DNA of 64,000 nucleotides, from NCBI GenBank assembly GCA_045542115.1, contig JAZQKK010000018.1, positions 124,001 through 188,000 on the forward strand, written 5' to 3'. The notes beneath the pieces are model-generated. The model worked only from the letters and a program-made list of their open reading frames with translations. It was not told where the DNA came from and ran no database searches. Positions 16,140 to 24,257 of this stretch are shown here, piece by piece; the first letter of the stretch is position 1, and each line of letters opens with the position of its first letter. A program made the position numbers and the translations under genes. The DNA is from RGIG995 sp045542115. Its GTDB lineage: Bacteria; Bacillota; Clostridia; Oscillospirales; UBA644.

Positions 16140-17200
16140 TTCAGTTCCTCCAAAAGTTCGTTGATGGTTTGAATCAAAACGTTCATTTGCTCTTCCGTTC
16201 CTACGGTGATGCGGTTGTATTGGCAGATGCGCTCTTTGTCAAAATGCCGGACCAGGATTCCTCGGTCTTTTAACTTCAAATACAATTCCTTGCCGTCAAT
16301 CTTCGGGTGTTTTGCAAAAATAAAGTTGGCGGAAGAATCGGTCGTTTCAAAGCCCAGGTCTGCAAGTTTTTTGACGGTGGCCTGTCTTGTTTTGATAATT
16401 CTTTCACAGTTCTTTGCGGCGATATCATCGGTTTTCAGTGTCGCGATCCCCGCCGCCATCGTCATCCGGTTGATGTTGTAGGGATTGGTGGAATAGCGAA
16501 TGGTGTTCAGGTCCCGAATCAGGTCCTTACAACCGATGCCGAACCCCAATCGAGCTCCGGCCATCGACCGGGACTTGGAAAAGGTTTGGGTCACCAACAG
16601 ATTGTCGTATTTGTGAATCAAGGGAATACAACTCTCGCCCCCGAAATCCACGTAGGCTTCGTCGATGACCACTAAATTATCCGGGTTGGATGCGACGATT
16701 TTTTCAATCACCCTCACCGGTAACGCAATGCCCGTGGGGGCGTTGGGATTTGCAAGGAAAATATTTTTCCCGATGCCCATATACGCTTCCGGATTGACCG
16801 ACAAATCGTCTTCCAAGGGAATTTCTTCGTAAGGAACGTGATTTAAGTCGGCAAAGACCGGATAAAAGCCGTAGGTGATGTCGGGGAAGACTGCCGGCTT
16901 GGTTTCATCGCAAAAAGCCATAAAGGCGAAATTGAGAATCTCATCCGAGCCGTTAACGGGAATTACTTCCTCTGGGTCTACCTGCCACCGGGCCGCAAAG
17001 GCTTTGCACAGTTCCGAGCAGGTTGGGTCGGGATATAAGTGAAGCCGCCTGGCCTCTTCTTCTGCCGCCGCCACCGTTTCCGGGGTGGGGGGATAGGGAG
17101 ATTCGTTGGTGTTCAGTTTGATAAGATTCAACACCTTCGGCTGTTCTCCGGGGGTGTAGGGAATCAGTTGTTTCTGCTTTTCTATAAGAAAGCGGCTCAT
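16136..17200 (-). CDS. hisC: Histidinol-phosphate aminotransferase
   Basis: 354 residues, fold-type I PLP aminotransferase. PLP lysine motif TFSKSRSMAGARLGFG, N-P-N-A-P-T-G motif and VIDEAYVDFGG are visible. It makes histidinol phosphate. It overlaps hisD by four bases. Confidence 0.97.
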   Translation of the reverse strand: MSRFLIEKQKQLIPYTPGEQPKVLNLIKLNTNESPYPPTPETVAAAEEEARRLHLYPDPTCSELCKAFAARWQVDPEEVIPVNGSDEILNFAFMAFCDETKPAVFPDITYGFYPVFADLNHVPYEEIPLEDDLSVNPEAYMGIGKNIFLANPNAPTGIALPVRVIEKIVASNPDNLVVIDEAYVDFGGESCIPLIHKYDNLLVTQTFSKSRSMAGARLGFGIGCKDLIRDLNTIRYSTNPYNINRMTMAAGIATLKTDDIAAKNCERIIKTRQATVKKLADLGFETTDSSANFIFAKHPKIDGKELYLKLKDRGILVRHFDKERICQYNRITVGTEEQMNVLIQTINELLEELK

Positions 17201-18477
17201 AATTCTTCCTCAATACGGACGATGGCGCTTTTCGCGTGGGCGGTAAGACCTTCCTGCCGTGCAAAGTAGGCCACCTTGTCCGCCACCTTATTCAGGGCGT
17301 CCTTGGTGTAGTATGTATATTGGGTCTTCTTCACAAAATCGTCCACCGACAGGGGATTGGAAAATTTCGCAGTTCCGCTGGTAGGCAGGGTGTGGTTGGG
17401 ACCGGCAAAATAGTCTCCCAATGCTTCGGGACAGTTGCGACCCATAAAGATAGACCCGGCGTGACGGATCTTGTCCAGCCAATCGAAGGGGTTGTCTACG
17501 CACAGTTCCAGATGCTCCGGAGCAATCTCGTTGGAAATATCCACCGCCACCAAAAGGTCGGGAGCCACAATGATTTTGCCGTTTTTATCGATGGAAGCCC
17601 GGGCAATCTCCGACCGTTCCAATTGAGGAATCTGTACTTCCAATTCTGCCTGAACGGCTTTTGCCAATTCTTCGGATTCGGTGACCAATACCGCCGAGGC
17701 CAATTTGTCGTGTTCTGCCTGGGACAGAAGGTCCGCCGCCACGTGACGGGGATTGGACCCGCCGTCGGCCACGATAAGAATCTCGCTGGGGCCGGCAATC
17801 ATATCAATGGAGACCTGGCCAAAGACCTGCTTTTTTGCCTCTGCTACAAAGGCGTTGCCGGGGCCCACGATTTTGTCCACCCTGGGAACCGTTTCCGTTC
17901 CGTAGGCCAACGCGGCGATGGCTTGGGCACCGCCCAATTTAAAAATTTTATCTACCCCGGCAATCTTAGCCGCCGCTAAAATAACGGGATTTACCTTGCC
18001 GTCTTTTCCCGGGGGAGTGGTGATGACCACTTCTTTGCACCCGGCAATTTTGGCGGGAATGGAATCCATCAAAACCGTAGACGGATACGCCGCCGTGCCG
18101 CCGGGAACGTACAATCCCGCCCGGTCTACGGGGATGATTTTTTGTCCCACAACAACACCGTCCTGGTCGTTGATGATAAAACTGTTCCGAACCTGCTTTT
18201 CGTGGAATTTACGGATGTTTTTTGCCGCCTCTTCCAGAATTTCCAAAAATTTGGGTTCTACGGCCGCCACCGCTTCGTCGATTTCTTCGGGGGAGACCAG
18301 CAGAGAAGACAGTTTTGCACCGTCGAATTTTTCACAATAGGCAAACAACGCCTTATCTCCGTCCTTGCGGACGGTTGCAATGATTTCGGCTACCGTTTCT
18401 TCTACGTTGATTTCGGGGACGACCCGGGCGAAGATATCGCTGTTTTCCACTTCGCCGTATTTCAGAATCCGAATCAT
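17197..18477 (-). CDS. hisD: Histidinol dehydrogenase
   Basis: 426 residues, full length. Signatures include YVPGGTAAYPSTVLM, GAQAIAALAYGTETVP, GPSEILIVADG and zinc-site residues in LLSQAEHD. It oxidises histidinol to histidine in two NAD-dependent steps. It overlaps hisG by four bases. Confidence 0.97.
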   Translation of the reverse strand: MIRILKYGEVENSDIFARVVPEINVEETVAEIIATVRKDGDKALFAYCEKFDGAKLSSLLVSPEEIDEAVAAVEPKFLEILEEAAKNIRKFHEKQVRNSFIINDQDGVVVGQKIIPVDRAGLYVPGGTAAYPSTVLMDSIPAKIAGCKEVVITTPPGKDGKVNPVILAAAKIAGVDKIFKLGGAQAIAALAYGTETVPRVDKIVGPGNAFVAEAKKQVFGQVSIDMIAGPSEILIVADGGSNPRHVAADLLSQAEHDKLASAVLVTESEELAKAVQAELEVQIPQLERSEIARASIDKNGKIIVAPDLLVAVDISNEIAPEHLELCVDNPFDWLDKIRHAGSIFMGRNCPEALGDYFAGPNHTLPTSGTAKFSNPLSVDDFVKKTQYTYYTKDALNKVADKVAYFARQEGLTAHAKSAIVRIEEEL

Positions 18478-19112
18478 TTCGATTCCTCCGTCTGGGATGC
18501 AAGGCCGGTCATAACCGCCTGTATCATCTCGTTTTTGAATTTAAAGCCCGTTTTGTTGGCAATCAGCCGGGCACTGATGGGAACGATGGTTTCGATGACT
18601 TCCAACTGATTTTCTTTCAGGGTGGTTCCCGTTTCCACGATATCCACAATAACGTCGGACAGACCCAGAATTGGGGCGATCTCAATGGAGCCGTTCAGAT
18701 GGATAATATCAATATCTCTCCCTTTGGAGGTGTAGTGGTCGAGGGCGATGTTGGTAAATTTCGTGGCGACTTTCAAGGTCCGGTTGGGATTGTCCCGAAA
18801 TTCTTTTTTCGCCGCTACCGCCATCCGGCATTTTCCCATATTCAGATCCAGCAGTTCGTAGACCTCCGGACGGTATTCCAACAAAATATCCTTTCCCGCA
18901 ACGCCGATGTCCGCCGCTCCCCGTTCCACGTAAATGGCCACGTCAGAAGGCTTGACCCAGAAATATCGGACGCCCTTTTCCGGATTTTCAAAAATCAGTT
19001 TCCGGTTGTTTTCTTTAATGGAGGGACATTCAAAGCCGGCCGCTTCGAACATTGCATAGACCTTTTCCCCCAGCCGACCCTTGGGGAGGGCTACGTTGAG
19101 CATTTTATCCAC
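18474..19112 (-). CDS. hisG: ATP phosphoribosyltransferase, short form
   Basis: 212 residues with no C-terminal regulatory domain, so this is the short form that needs HisZ for activity and feedback control. N-terminus LNVALPKGRLGEK and PRPP-binding stretch VDIVETGTTLKEN are conserved. It catalyses the first committed step of histidine synthesis. It overlaps hisZ by eight bases. Confidence 0.97.
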   Translation of the reverse strand: MDKMLNVALPKGRLGEKVYAMFEAAGFECPSIKENNRKLIFENPEKGVRYFWVKPSDVAIYVERGAADIGVAGKDILLEYRPEVYELLDLNMGKCRMAVAAKKEFRDNPNRTLKVATKFTNIALDHYTSKGRDIDIIHLNGSIEIAPILGLSDVIVDIVETGTTLKENQLEVIETIVPISARLIANKTGFKFKNEMIQAVMTGLASQTEESK

Positions 19113-20193
19113 GGTCCGCCACCTCCTTTAAGGTCACCAGGGTCTTGTATTTCAGGTCGGGAATTTGCGTAACCGCCGTGACGGAACCCTGTTTGGAAAG
19201 GAAAGCAACGGCGCGAAGAACGTCGGAAGGAGAGTCAGTTTCGTTGTAAAGAAGCACCGTGTCCACGTCGTATTCGTCCACGTCGTTGAATTGTTCCAGC
19301 AAATCCAAGTAAACGGCAAAGCCGATGGCGCGGGATTTCCGGCCTAACTTTTTCATCATCTTATCGTACTGGCCGCCCGACAGAATCCCCGTGGGAATCC
19401 CCTTGACAAATCCCCGAAAGACGATACCGTTGTAATACCGCATATCGTTGATGACGGAAAAATCAATGCGGATCCCGGAAACGCCGTTTTGATTCAGCGC
19501 CGAAATCAAGGCTTCCAGTTGGTCCAGACTTTCACCTCCGGCGGGCAAGGTTTTCAGTACCGGAAGGACGGTTTCCGGGGTGCCGTAGGTGGTGATCAAG
19601 GTGCGAATAGCATCGGTCCAACGGAGGGTAATCCCCTCTTTTTGACAGATTTCCAGCGCGCCGTGAAGGTTCTTCTCGCCCAAAAAAGCAAGGATTTCTT
19701 TTTGGCCCCCGTTGGAAAGACCGGACTGTTCCAATACGTCGGAAACGATCCCCAAGTGGGAAATATCCAAAACGCTTTCATCGGAAATCTGATTCAGGCT
19801 TTTCGCCGCAAGGGTCAGAACTTCCAGAATCCGGAAATCATCCACGTTGCCAATACATTCCAGACCCACTTGCATAATTTCTTTATAGCAATGGGTCCCT
19901 TTGGAGATGCGATATACGTTTTCGTTATAATAGACCTTTTCCACTCCGTCTCCGTCTTTTCCGTTTTTGATAATGGAAAGGGTTACGTCGGGTTTTAACG
20001 CCATCAGCCGGCCGTTGGTATCGGTGAAGGTGATGACGTGGTCCGAAACCAAGAAATCCTTGTTGCGGACGTACAGGTCGTATTCTTCAAATTTGCTCAT
20101 TTTGTAGGGGAGATACCCATAACTGCGGTACAACTCCCGTAAGCCGAAGGCGGCTTTTTCGTCCCGATTCAAAACGTTTGCATAGGGGGTCAT
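19105..20193 (-). CDS. hisZ: ATP phosphoribosyltransferase regulatory subunit
   Basis: 362 residues, a histidyl-tRNA-synthetase paralogue without the anticodon domain (FGLRELYRSYGY, LKPDVTLSI, YYNGIVFRGFV, SGGQYDKMM). It binds short HisG and senses histidine. GGAAAGGATAAGACC precedes ATG 20193, 5 bases beyond the upstream regulator gene. Confidence 0.95.
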   Translation of the reverse strand: MTPYANVLNRDEKAAFGLRELYRSYGYLPYKMSKFEEYDLYVRNKDFLVSDHVITFTDTNGRLMALKPDVTLSIIKNGKDGDGVEKVYYNENVYRISKGTHCYKEIMQVGLECIGNVDDFRILEVLTLAAKSLNQISDESVLDISHLGIVSDVLEQSGLSNGGQKEILAFLGEKNLHGALEICQKEGITLRWTDAIRTLITTYGTPETVLPVLKTLPAGGESLDQLEALISALNQNGVSGIRIDFSVINDMRYYNGIVFRGFVKGIPTGILSGGQYDKMMKKLGRKSRAIGFAVYLDLLEQFNDVDEYDVDTVLLYNETDSPSDVLRAVAFLSKQGSVTAVTQIPDLKYKTLVTLKEVADRG

Positions 20194-20198
20194 TGGTC

Positions 20199-20489
20199 TT
20201 ATCCTTTCCCGTTAGTCTTTTGCAAGGCGTTCCGGTAGCCACCCGTTCCGTAATTCAGGCATTTGTTTACTCTGCCGATGGTGGCGGTGGAAGCTCCGGT
20301 TTTTGCAGAGATCTGCACGTAACTCTGCCCATCGTGAAGCAGGGCGGCCACTTCCAGCCGCTGAGACATATCCTGCACCTCTTTAATGGTACAAAGGTCT
20401 TCAAAAAAGTCGTAGCAGTCATCCAACGTTTTCAAGTTAAGAATGGCTTGGAACAGATTGTCCGTTGCCTCGGTATGAAGCGGTTTCAT
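20199..20489 (-). CDS. yerC: TrpR/YerC/YecD-family regulator, likely histidine regulator
   Basis: 96 residues with a TrpR-like helix-turn-helix: DMSQRLEVAALLHDGQSYVQISAKTGASTATIGRVNKCL, then YGTGGYRNAL. Firmicute YerC/YecD proteins next to his genes have been proposed as histidine repressors (HisR). It is the first gene of the his operon, 5 bases from hisZ, and the promoter directly upstream holds a perfect 6+6 palindrome between the -35 and -10 boxes. I infer autoregulated control of the whole operon by histidine. Confidence 0.9.
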   Translation of the reverse strand: MKPLHTEATDNLFQAILNLKTLDDCYDFFEDLCTIKEVQDMSQRLEVAALLHDGQSYVQISAKTGASTATIGRVNKCLNYGTGGYRNALQKTNGKG

Positions 20490-20525
20490 AATGCCGGGTC
20501 ATTCCTTTCTGTAAAATACTTTCAC

Positions 20526-20554
20526 ATTATACCACTTTACTGCGTTAAAGTCAA
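20526..20554 (-). promoter_or_regulatory. his operon promoter
   Basis: Minus-strand TTGACT (20549-20554), 17-base spacer, TATAAT (20526-20531). It is the only strong promoter upstream of the ten-gene operon. Confidence 0.85.
20534..20551 (-). promoter_or_regulatory. Candidate HisR/YerC operator
   Basis: ACTTTA-ACGCAG-TAAAGT, a perfect inverted repeat with 6-base arms and 6-base centre, fills the spacer between -35 and -10. A repressor bound here would block RNA polymerase. The assignment to the adjacent TrpR-type protein is inference. Confidence 0.55.
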
Positions 20555-20597
20555 GGGGTTTTTGTTACATATTTGAAACATCTTTTTTCTTTTTTCC

Positions 20598-20640
20598 AAA
20601 AAAGGAAACAAGGCGCTTTTTCAAGAAAAAAAGCACCTTG
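20598..20640 (-). terminator. Terminator of the NifX-like gene
   Basis: CAAGGTGCTTTTT and AAAAAGCGCCTTG form a long stem on the minus strand (arms 20609-20621 and 20628-20640) with a G-T wobble instead of the mismatch on the plus strand; TTTCCTTTTTT follows. Confidence 0.75.
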
Positions 20641-20698
20641 TTTTTGATTTTTTCATTTCCGGCAGATACGCGGTTTTCCGTTCCTTCCGCGAATTCTT

Positions 20699-21112
20699 TT
20701 AGTGGCAGTTCCCGCCGCAATGATGTGTTCCGCAACCGTGGCTTCCGCAGGAGTGCCCTTCTTCGTGATGATGTTCTCCGTGGTGGTTGCATTTTACGTT
20801 GGGATTAAAATTCAGACATCCGTTTACAAAGGCGCTGACCGCTTGGTCTGCATCCCCGGAAACGCCGCCGAACAGACGGATTCCGGCTTGCTGCAACGCC
20901 ATTTGTGCGCCTCCGCCAATGCCCCCGCAGATGAGCACTTCCACTCCGAGAAGTTGCAAAAATCCTGCCAAAGCTCCGTGGCCGCTGCCGTTGGTATCAA
21001 CGACGGTGGCGTTGACGACGGCGTTGTTTTCAATTTCATAAATTTTAAACTGTTCGGTATGACCGAAATGTTGAAAAATTTGTCCGTTCTGATAGGTAAC
21101 TGCAATTTTCAT
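20699..21112 (-). CDS. NifX/NifB-type (dinitrogenase cofactor) domain protein with metal-binding tail
   Basis: 137 residues. Residues 1-105 form the dinitrogenase iron-molybdenum cofactor biosynthesis fold (MKIAVTYQNGQIFQHFGHTEQFKIYEIE, ICGGIGGGAQMALQQAGI). The last 35 residues are almost all His, Cys, Gly and Glu (NHHGEHHHEEGHSCGSHGC and onward), a probable metal-binding tail. No nif genes are nearby; family members outside nitrogen fixers probably handle Fe-S or other metal clusters. A good promoter lies at 21152-21180. Confidence 0.88.
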   Translation of the reverse strand: MKIAVTYQNGQIFQHFGHTEQFKIYEIENNAVVNATVVDTNGSGHGALAGFLQLLGVEVLICGGIGGGAQMALQQAGIRLFGGVSGDADQAVSAFVNGCLNFNPNVKCNHHGEHHHEEGHSCGSHGCGTHHCGGNCH

Positions 21113-21151
21113 ACTGTTTTTCCTCCGGGAAACATAATATATTGTAAAGAT

Positions 21152-21180
21152 ATTATATCACTTTTATTTCTCAAAGTCAA
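21152..21180 (-). promoter_or_regulatory. Promoter of the NifX-like gene
   Basis: Minus-strand TTGACT (21175-21180), 17-base spacer, TATAAT (21152-21157). Confidence 0.8.
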
Positions 21181-21190
21181 GGGCACCGCA

Positions 21191-21219
21191 TTGACAAAAT
21201 CAGTGTTTTGTATTATAAT
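21191..21219 (+). promoter_or_regulatory. Promoter of the TfoX-N / PAP2 gene pair
   Basis: TTGACA (21191-21196), 17-base spacer, TATAAT (21214-21219), an exact -35 and -10 consensus. It is divergent from the NifX promoter 11 bases away. Confidence 0.85.
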
Positions 21220-21250
21220 GGAATCACGAATCTAAGAAAGGTTTGATTCT

Positions 21251-21574
21251 ATGGCGACGAGTCCGGAATATTATGCGTTCCTCTCCGAACAACTGTCTCA
21301 TCTTTCCGAGATTTCCTTTCGTCCTATGATGGGGGAATACGTTGTGTATTATCGGGGGAAGGTCATCGGCGGTATTTATGACGATCGGTTTCTGGTGAAG
21401 TCTGTTTCCGAGGCAAAGAGAATGATGCCCGACGCTCCGTCCGTGCGTCCTTATCCGGGGGCGGCGGTACAGTTGTTGGTGGAGAATGTGGAAGACCGCG
21501 ACTTTTTGGAATCGTTGGTGTTTGCCCTGTTCCGGTCGTTGCCCGAACCAAAACCTGGGAAGAAAAGGAGTTAA
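21251..21574 (+). CDS. TfoX N-terminal domain protein
   Basis: 107 residues, only the N-terminal TfoX/Sxy domain: ISFRPMMGEYVVYYRGKVIGGIYDDRFLVK is the family pattern. In Haemophilus and E. coli full TfoX/Sxy controls competence, but single-domain versions are widespread and uncharacterised. It is followed after 2 bases by the PAP2 gene. Confidence 0.85.
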   Translation: MATSPEYYAFLSEQLSHLSEISFRPMMGEYVVYYRGKVIGGIYDDRFLVKSVSEAKRMMPDAPSVRPYPGAAVQLLVENVEDRDFLESLVFALFRSLPEPKPGKKRS

Positions 21575-21576
21575 TT

Positions 21577-22236
21577 ATGAAAAAAGCGGCGCGGAAATGT
21601 TTTCTTTTGGCAGGAGTGTTCCTGTTCTTGTTTCTGCTTCTTACCTTTTTGGTGATGAAGGTAGACGTTCAGCCCATCGGCCCCAACGGTTCGACGGTGG
21701 GATTGGCGACAATCAACGGTGCGGTCTTTGAATCTTGCGGTTCTAATCCGATATGGTATACCGTCTCGGAGGGGATGGGCATCGTTTCCCTGTTGGTGGC
21801 CGCCGGCTTTGCCGGGCTTGCTCTTTGGCAGTGGATTTCCCGAAAAAGCCTGAAAAAAGTAGACTTAAATCTGTATTTGCTGGCCGCTCTCTACGTGGTT
21901 ATGATGGCCTGTTACGTTCTGTTTGAAATCGTCGTCATCAATTGTCGTCCGATTTTGATGGACGGAGTTTTGGAAGCATCGTACCCGTCGTCTCATACCA
22001 TATTGGTTTGCGTAATTATGCTTTCTGCCGTATTCCAAATCAAATTCCGGGTAAAAAATCGTCCGTTGCGGTTCGGTTTGCAGGCCGGGTGTTGCGTTGT
22101 ATTGATTCTGACCGCCTTGGGTCGAATCCTTGCGGGAGTACATTGGTACACCGACGTTCTGGCTGCCATTCTGCTGAGCGGCTGTTTGGTCTTTGCCTAT
22201 CAGGGACTGGTCATACAACTGTGGAAGAAGCAGTAA
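21577..22236 (+). CDS. PAP2-family membrane phosphatase
   Basis: 219 residues with about six hydrophobic segments. Motif 2, YPSSHT, and motif 3, RILAGVHWYTDVLA, are clear. Motif 1 is reduced to CRPILMDG and lacks the usual lysine upstream. The family dephosphorylates lipid phosphates such as phosphatidic acid or undecaprenyl pyrophosphate at the membrane. It is the second gene of a two-gene operon ending in a strong terminator. Confidence 0.87.
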   Translation: MKKAARKCFLLAGVFLFLFLLLTFLVMKVDVQPIGPNGSTVGLATINGAVFESCGSNPIWYTVSEGMGIVSLLVAAGFAGLALWQWISRKSLKKVDLNLYLLAALYVVMMACYVLFEIVVINCRPILMDGVLEASYPSSHTILVCVIMLSAVFQIKFRVKNRPLRFGLQAGCCVVLILTALGRILAGVHWYTDVLAAILLSGCLVFAYQGLVIQLWKKQ

Positions 22237-22255
22237 CACTCAAATGATAAAAAAG

Positions 22256-22285
22256 GATGCCACCGATTTGGTGGCATCTTTTTTT
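22256..22285 (+). terminator. Bidirectional terminator between convergent genes
   Basis: GATGCCACC and GGTGGCATC form a perfect 9-bp stem (22256-22264, 22270-22278) followed by TTTTTTTG; A residues on the other side allow termination of the minus-strand GGGtGRT gene too. Confidence 0.9.
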
Positions 22286-22304
22286 GTTTTTCGAATATCA
22301 AAAA

Positions 22305-23303
22305 TTACTTCTGAGCTTCTTCCACGGCCACGGCCACGGCGACGGTTGCGCCGACCATCGGGTTGTTACCCATACCGATCAGACCCATCATTTCTACGTG
22401 GGCGGGAACGGAAGAAGAACCGGCGAACTGAGCGTCACCGTGCATACGGCCCATCGTATCGGTCATACCGTAAGAAGCGGGGCCGGCAGCCATATTATCG
22501 GGATGCAGGGTACGGCCGGTACCACCGCCGGAAGCGACGGAGAAGTACTTCGCGCCGTTTTCGGTACACCATTTCTTGTAGGTGCCTGCAACGGGATGCT
22601 GGAAGCGGGTGGGGTTGGTGGAGTTCCCGGTGATGGAAACGCCGACATTTTCCAATCTCATAATAGCAACGCCTTCGGGAACGCTGTCAGCACCGTAGCA
22701 ACGAACCTTGGCACGGTCGCCGTCAGAGTAAGGAGTTTCCTTAACGATCTTGACGGTTTCGGTGGCGGGGTCGAACTGGGTCTGCACGTAGGTGAAGCCG
22801 TTGATACGGGAGATGATGAAAGCGGCGTCTTTGCCAAGACCGTTCAGAATGACCCGGAGGGGCTTGACGCGGACTTTGTTGGCGTTCAAAGCGATTTTAA
22901 TTGCACCTTCTGCGGCGGCAAAGGATTCGTGTCCGGCCAGGAAGCAGAAGCAGTCGGTATCTTCGGAAAGGAGCATTGCGCCCAGATTCCCGTGACCCAG
23001 ACCGACCTGACGGTTTTCGGCAACGGAACCGGGGATGCAGAATGCCTGCAAGCCGATACCGATAGCGGCGGCGGCGTCAGAAGCTTTTTTGCAGCCTTTC
23101 TTAATGGCGATAGCAGCACCGACGGTGTAAGCCCAAACGGCGTTTTCAAAGCAAATGGGCTGGGTTTCGCGAACGATCTTATCGCAGTCGATGCCCAGGT
23201 CCATCGTAATCTTTTTGCATTCCTCAATGGAGGAGATGCCGTATTCTTTCAGGACTTCGTTGATTTTGTCAACGCGTCTTTCGTAACTTTCAAACAGAGC
23301 CAT
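22305..23303 (-). CDS. GGGtGRT protein
   Basis: 332 residues. It contains the name-giving motif SGGGTGRTLHPDNMAAGPASYGMTD region and long conserved blocks such as GSVAENRQVGLGHGNLGAMLLSEDTDCFCFLAGHESFAAAEGAI. The function of the family is unknown; members are usually next to an Fe-S scaffold-like gene, as here. Codon choice looks strongly biased, suggesting high expression. It starts 17 bases after the scaffold gene. Confidence 0.9.
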   Translation of the reverse strand: MALFESYERRVDKINEVLKEYGISSIEECKKITMDLGIDCDKIVRETQPICFENAVWAYTVGAAIAIKKGCKKASDAAAAIGIGLQAFCIPGSVAENRQVGLGHGNLGAMLLSEDTDCFCFLAGHESFAAAEGAIKIALNANKVRVKPLRVILNGLGKDAAFIISRINGFTYVQTQFDPATETVKIVKETPYSDGDRAKVRCYGADSVPEGVAIMRLENVGVSITGNSTNPTRFQHPVAGTYKKWCTENGAKYFSVASGGGTGRTLHPDNMAAGPASYGMTDTMGRMHGDAQFAGSSSVPAHVEMMGLIGMGNNPMVGATVAVAVAVEEAQK

Positions 23304-23320
23304 CTTTCGTTCCTCCTTAA

Positions 23321-24013
23321 TTATTCTTTACGGGGGTCAATATACTTGACGGCACCGTCGAAACGGCCGTAAGTGCCCATAGCCTTGTTGTAAGCGGTGG
23401 TGGGGTCGTCGCCCTTCTTGATGAAATCGGTCATTTTGCCCAGGGAGACAAATTCGTAACCGATGACCTGGTCGTCGGCGTCGAGAGCCATACGGGTAAC
23501 GTAGCCTTCGGCCATTTCCAGGTAGCGAACGCCCTTCGCCTTGGTGCTGTACATCGTACCGACCTGAGAGCGAGCGCCCTTACCCAGGTCTTCCATACCG
23601 GCACCGATGGGAAGTCCGTCTTCGGAGAAAGCAGACTGAGAACGGCCGTATACGATTTGCAGGAACAGTTCTCTCATCGCGGTGTTGATAGCATCGCACA
23701 CAAGGTCCGTGTTCAATGCTTCCAGGATGGTTTTGCCGGGAAGAATTTCGGCAGCCATCGCGGCAGAGTGGGTCATACCGGAACATCCGATGGTTTCCAC
23801 CAGAGCTTCTTCGATGATGCCTTCTTTGACGTTCAAAGTCAGTTTGCAGGTGCCCTGCTGAGGGGCACACCAGCCCACACCGTGGGTCAAAGCGGAGATG
23901 TCTTTAATCTCCTTCGCCTGAATCCATTTCCCTTCTTCGGGAATGGGTGCGGGACCGTGGTGCGGACCCTTGGCGACGATACACATGTTTTCGACTTCGT
24001 GGGAATAGATCAT
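23321..24013 (-). CDS. Iron-sulfur cluster assembly scaffold-like protein
   Basis: 230 residues, NifU/IscU-like N-terminal region with conserved cysteines (VGWCAPQQGTCKL, TIGCSGMTHSAAMAAEIL, LVCDAINTAMRELF). It is the regular partner of GGGtGRT proteins. GAAAGGAG precedes the ATG, and a consensus promoter lies at 24062-24090. It is probably a cluster carrier or an assembly factor for an unidentified target. Confidence 0.88.
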   Translation of the reverse strand: MIYSHEVENMCIVAKGPHHGPAPIPEEGKWIQAKEIKDISALTHGVGWCAPQQGTCKLTLNVKEGIIEEALVETIGCSGMTHSAAMAAEILPGKTILEALNTDLVCDAINTAMRELFLQIVYGRSQSAFSEDGLPIGAGMEDLGKGARSQVGTMYSTKAKGVRYLEMAEGYVTRMALDADDQVIGYEFVSLGKMTDFIKKGDDPTTAYNKAMGTYGRFDGAVKYIDPRKE

Positions 24014-24061
24014 ATTGTGTAACTCCTTTCAAAAATCCGGAATATGGTTTTCAACTCTATC

Positions 24062-24090
24062 ATTATAATATAATTTTTTCCAATTTGCAA
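24062..24090 (-). promoter_or_regulatory. Promoter of the scaffold/GGGtGRT operon
   Basis: Minus-strand TTGCAA (24085-24090), 17-base spacer, TATAAT (24062-24067). Confidence 0.75.
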
Positions 24091-24210
24091 GTGGTTTTTG
24101 CGTCGGGGACAGGCTTTTAACAATTTTTTCGGAATTTCCGGATCGTTGCGGAGAGAAATCTTGAATTTTTTGTGAATTGGAGGAAATGTATAGCATTTTT
24201 TTTTGCTTTA

Positions 24211-24219
24211 TGCTATAAT
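24211..24219 (+). promoter_or_regulatory. Extended -10 promoter of the DUF4838 gene
   Basis: TGCTATAAT, a TG-extended -10 with no clear -35. It is 39 bases before the chosen start codon. Confidence 0.6.
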
Positions 24220-24257
24220 GAACAAAGAAATTCGGCAACAGATTGGAGAGCCTTGTT

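Noticed and set aside
21160..21177. Second HisR-type operator in the NifX promoter
   Set aside because: ACTTTG-N6-AAAAGT sits in the same position, but its arms match at only five bases and both halves overlap common promoter sequence (TTGACTTT, AAAGTG-TATAAT), so chance is the simpler explanation.
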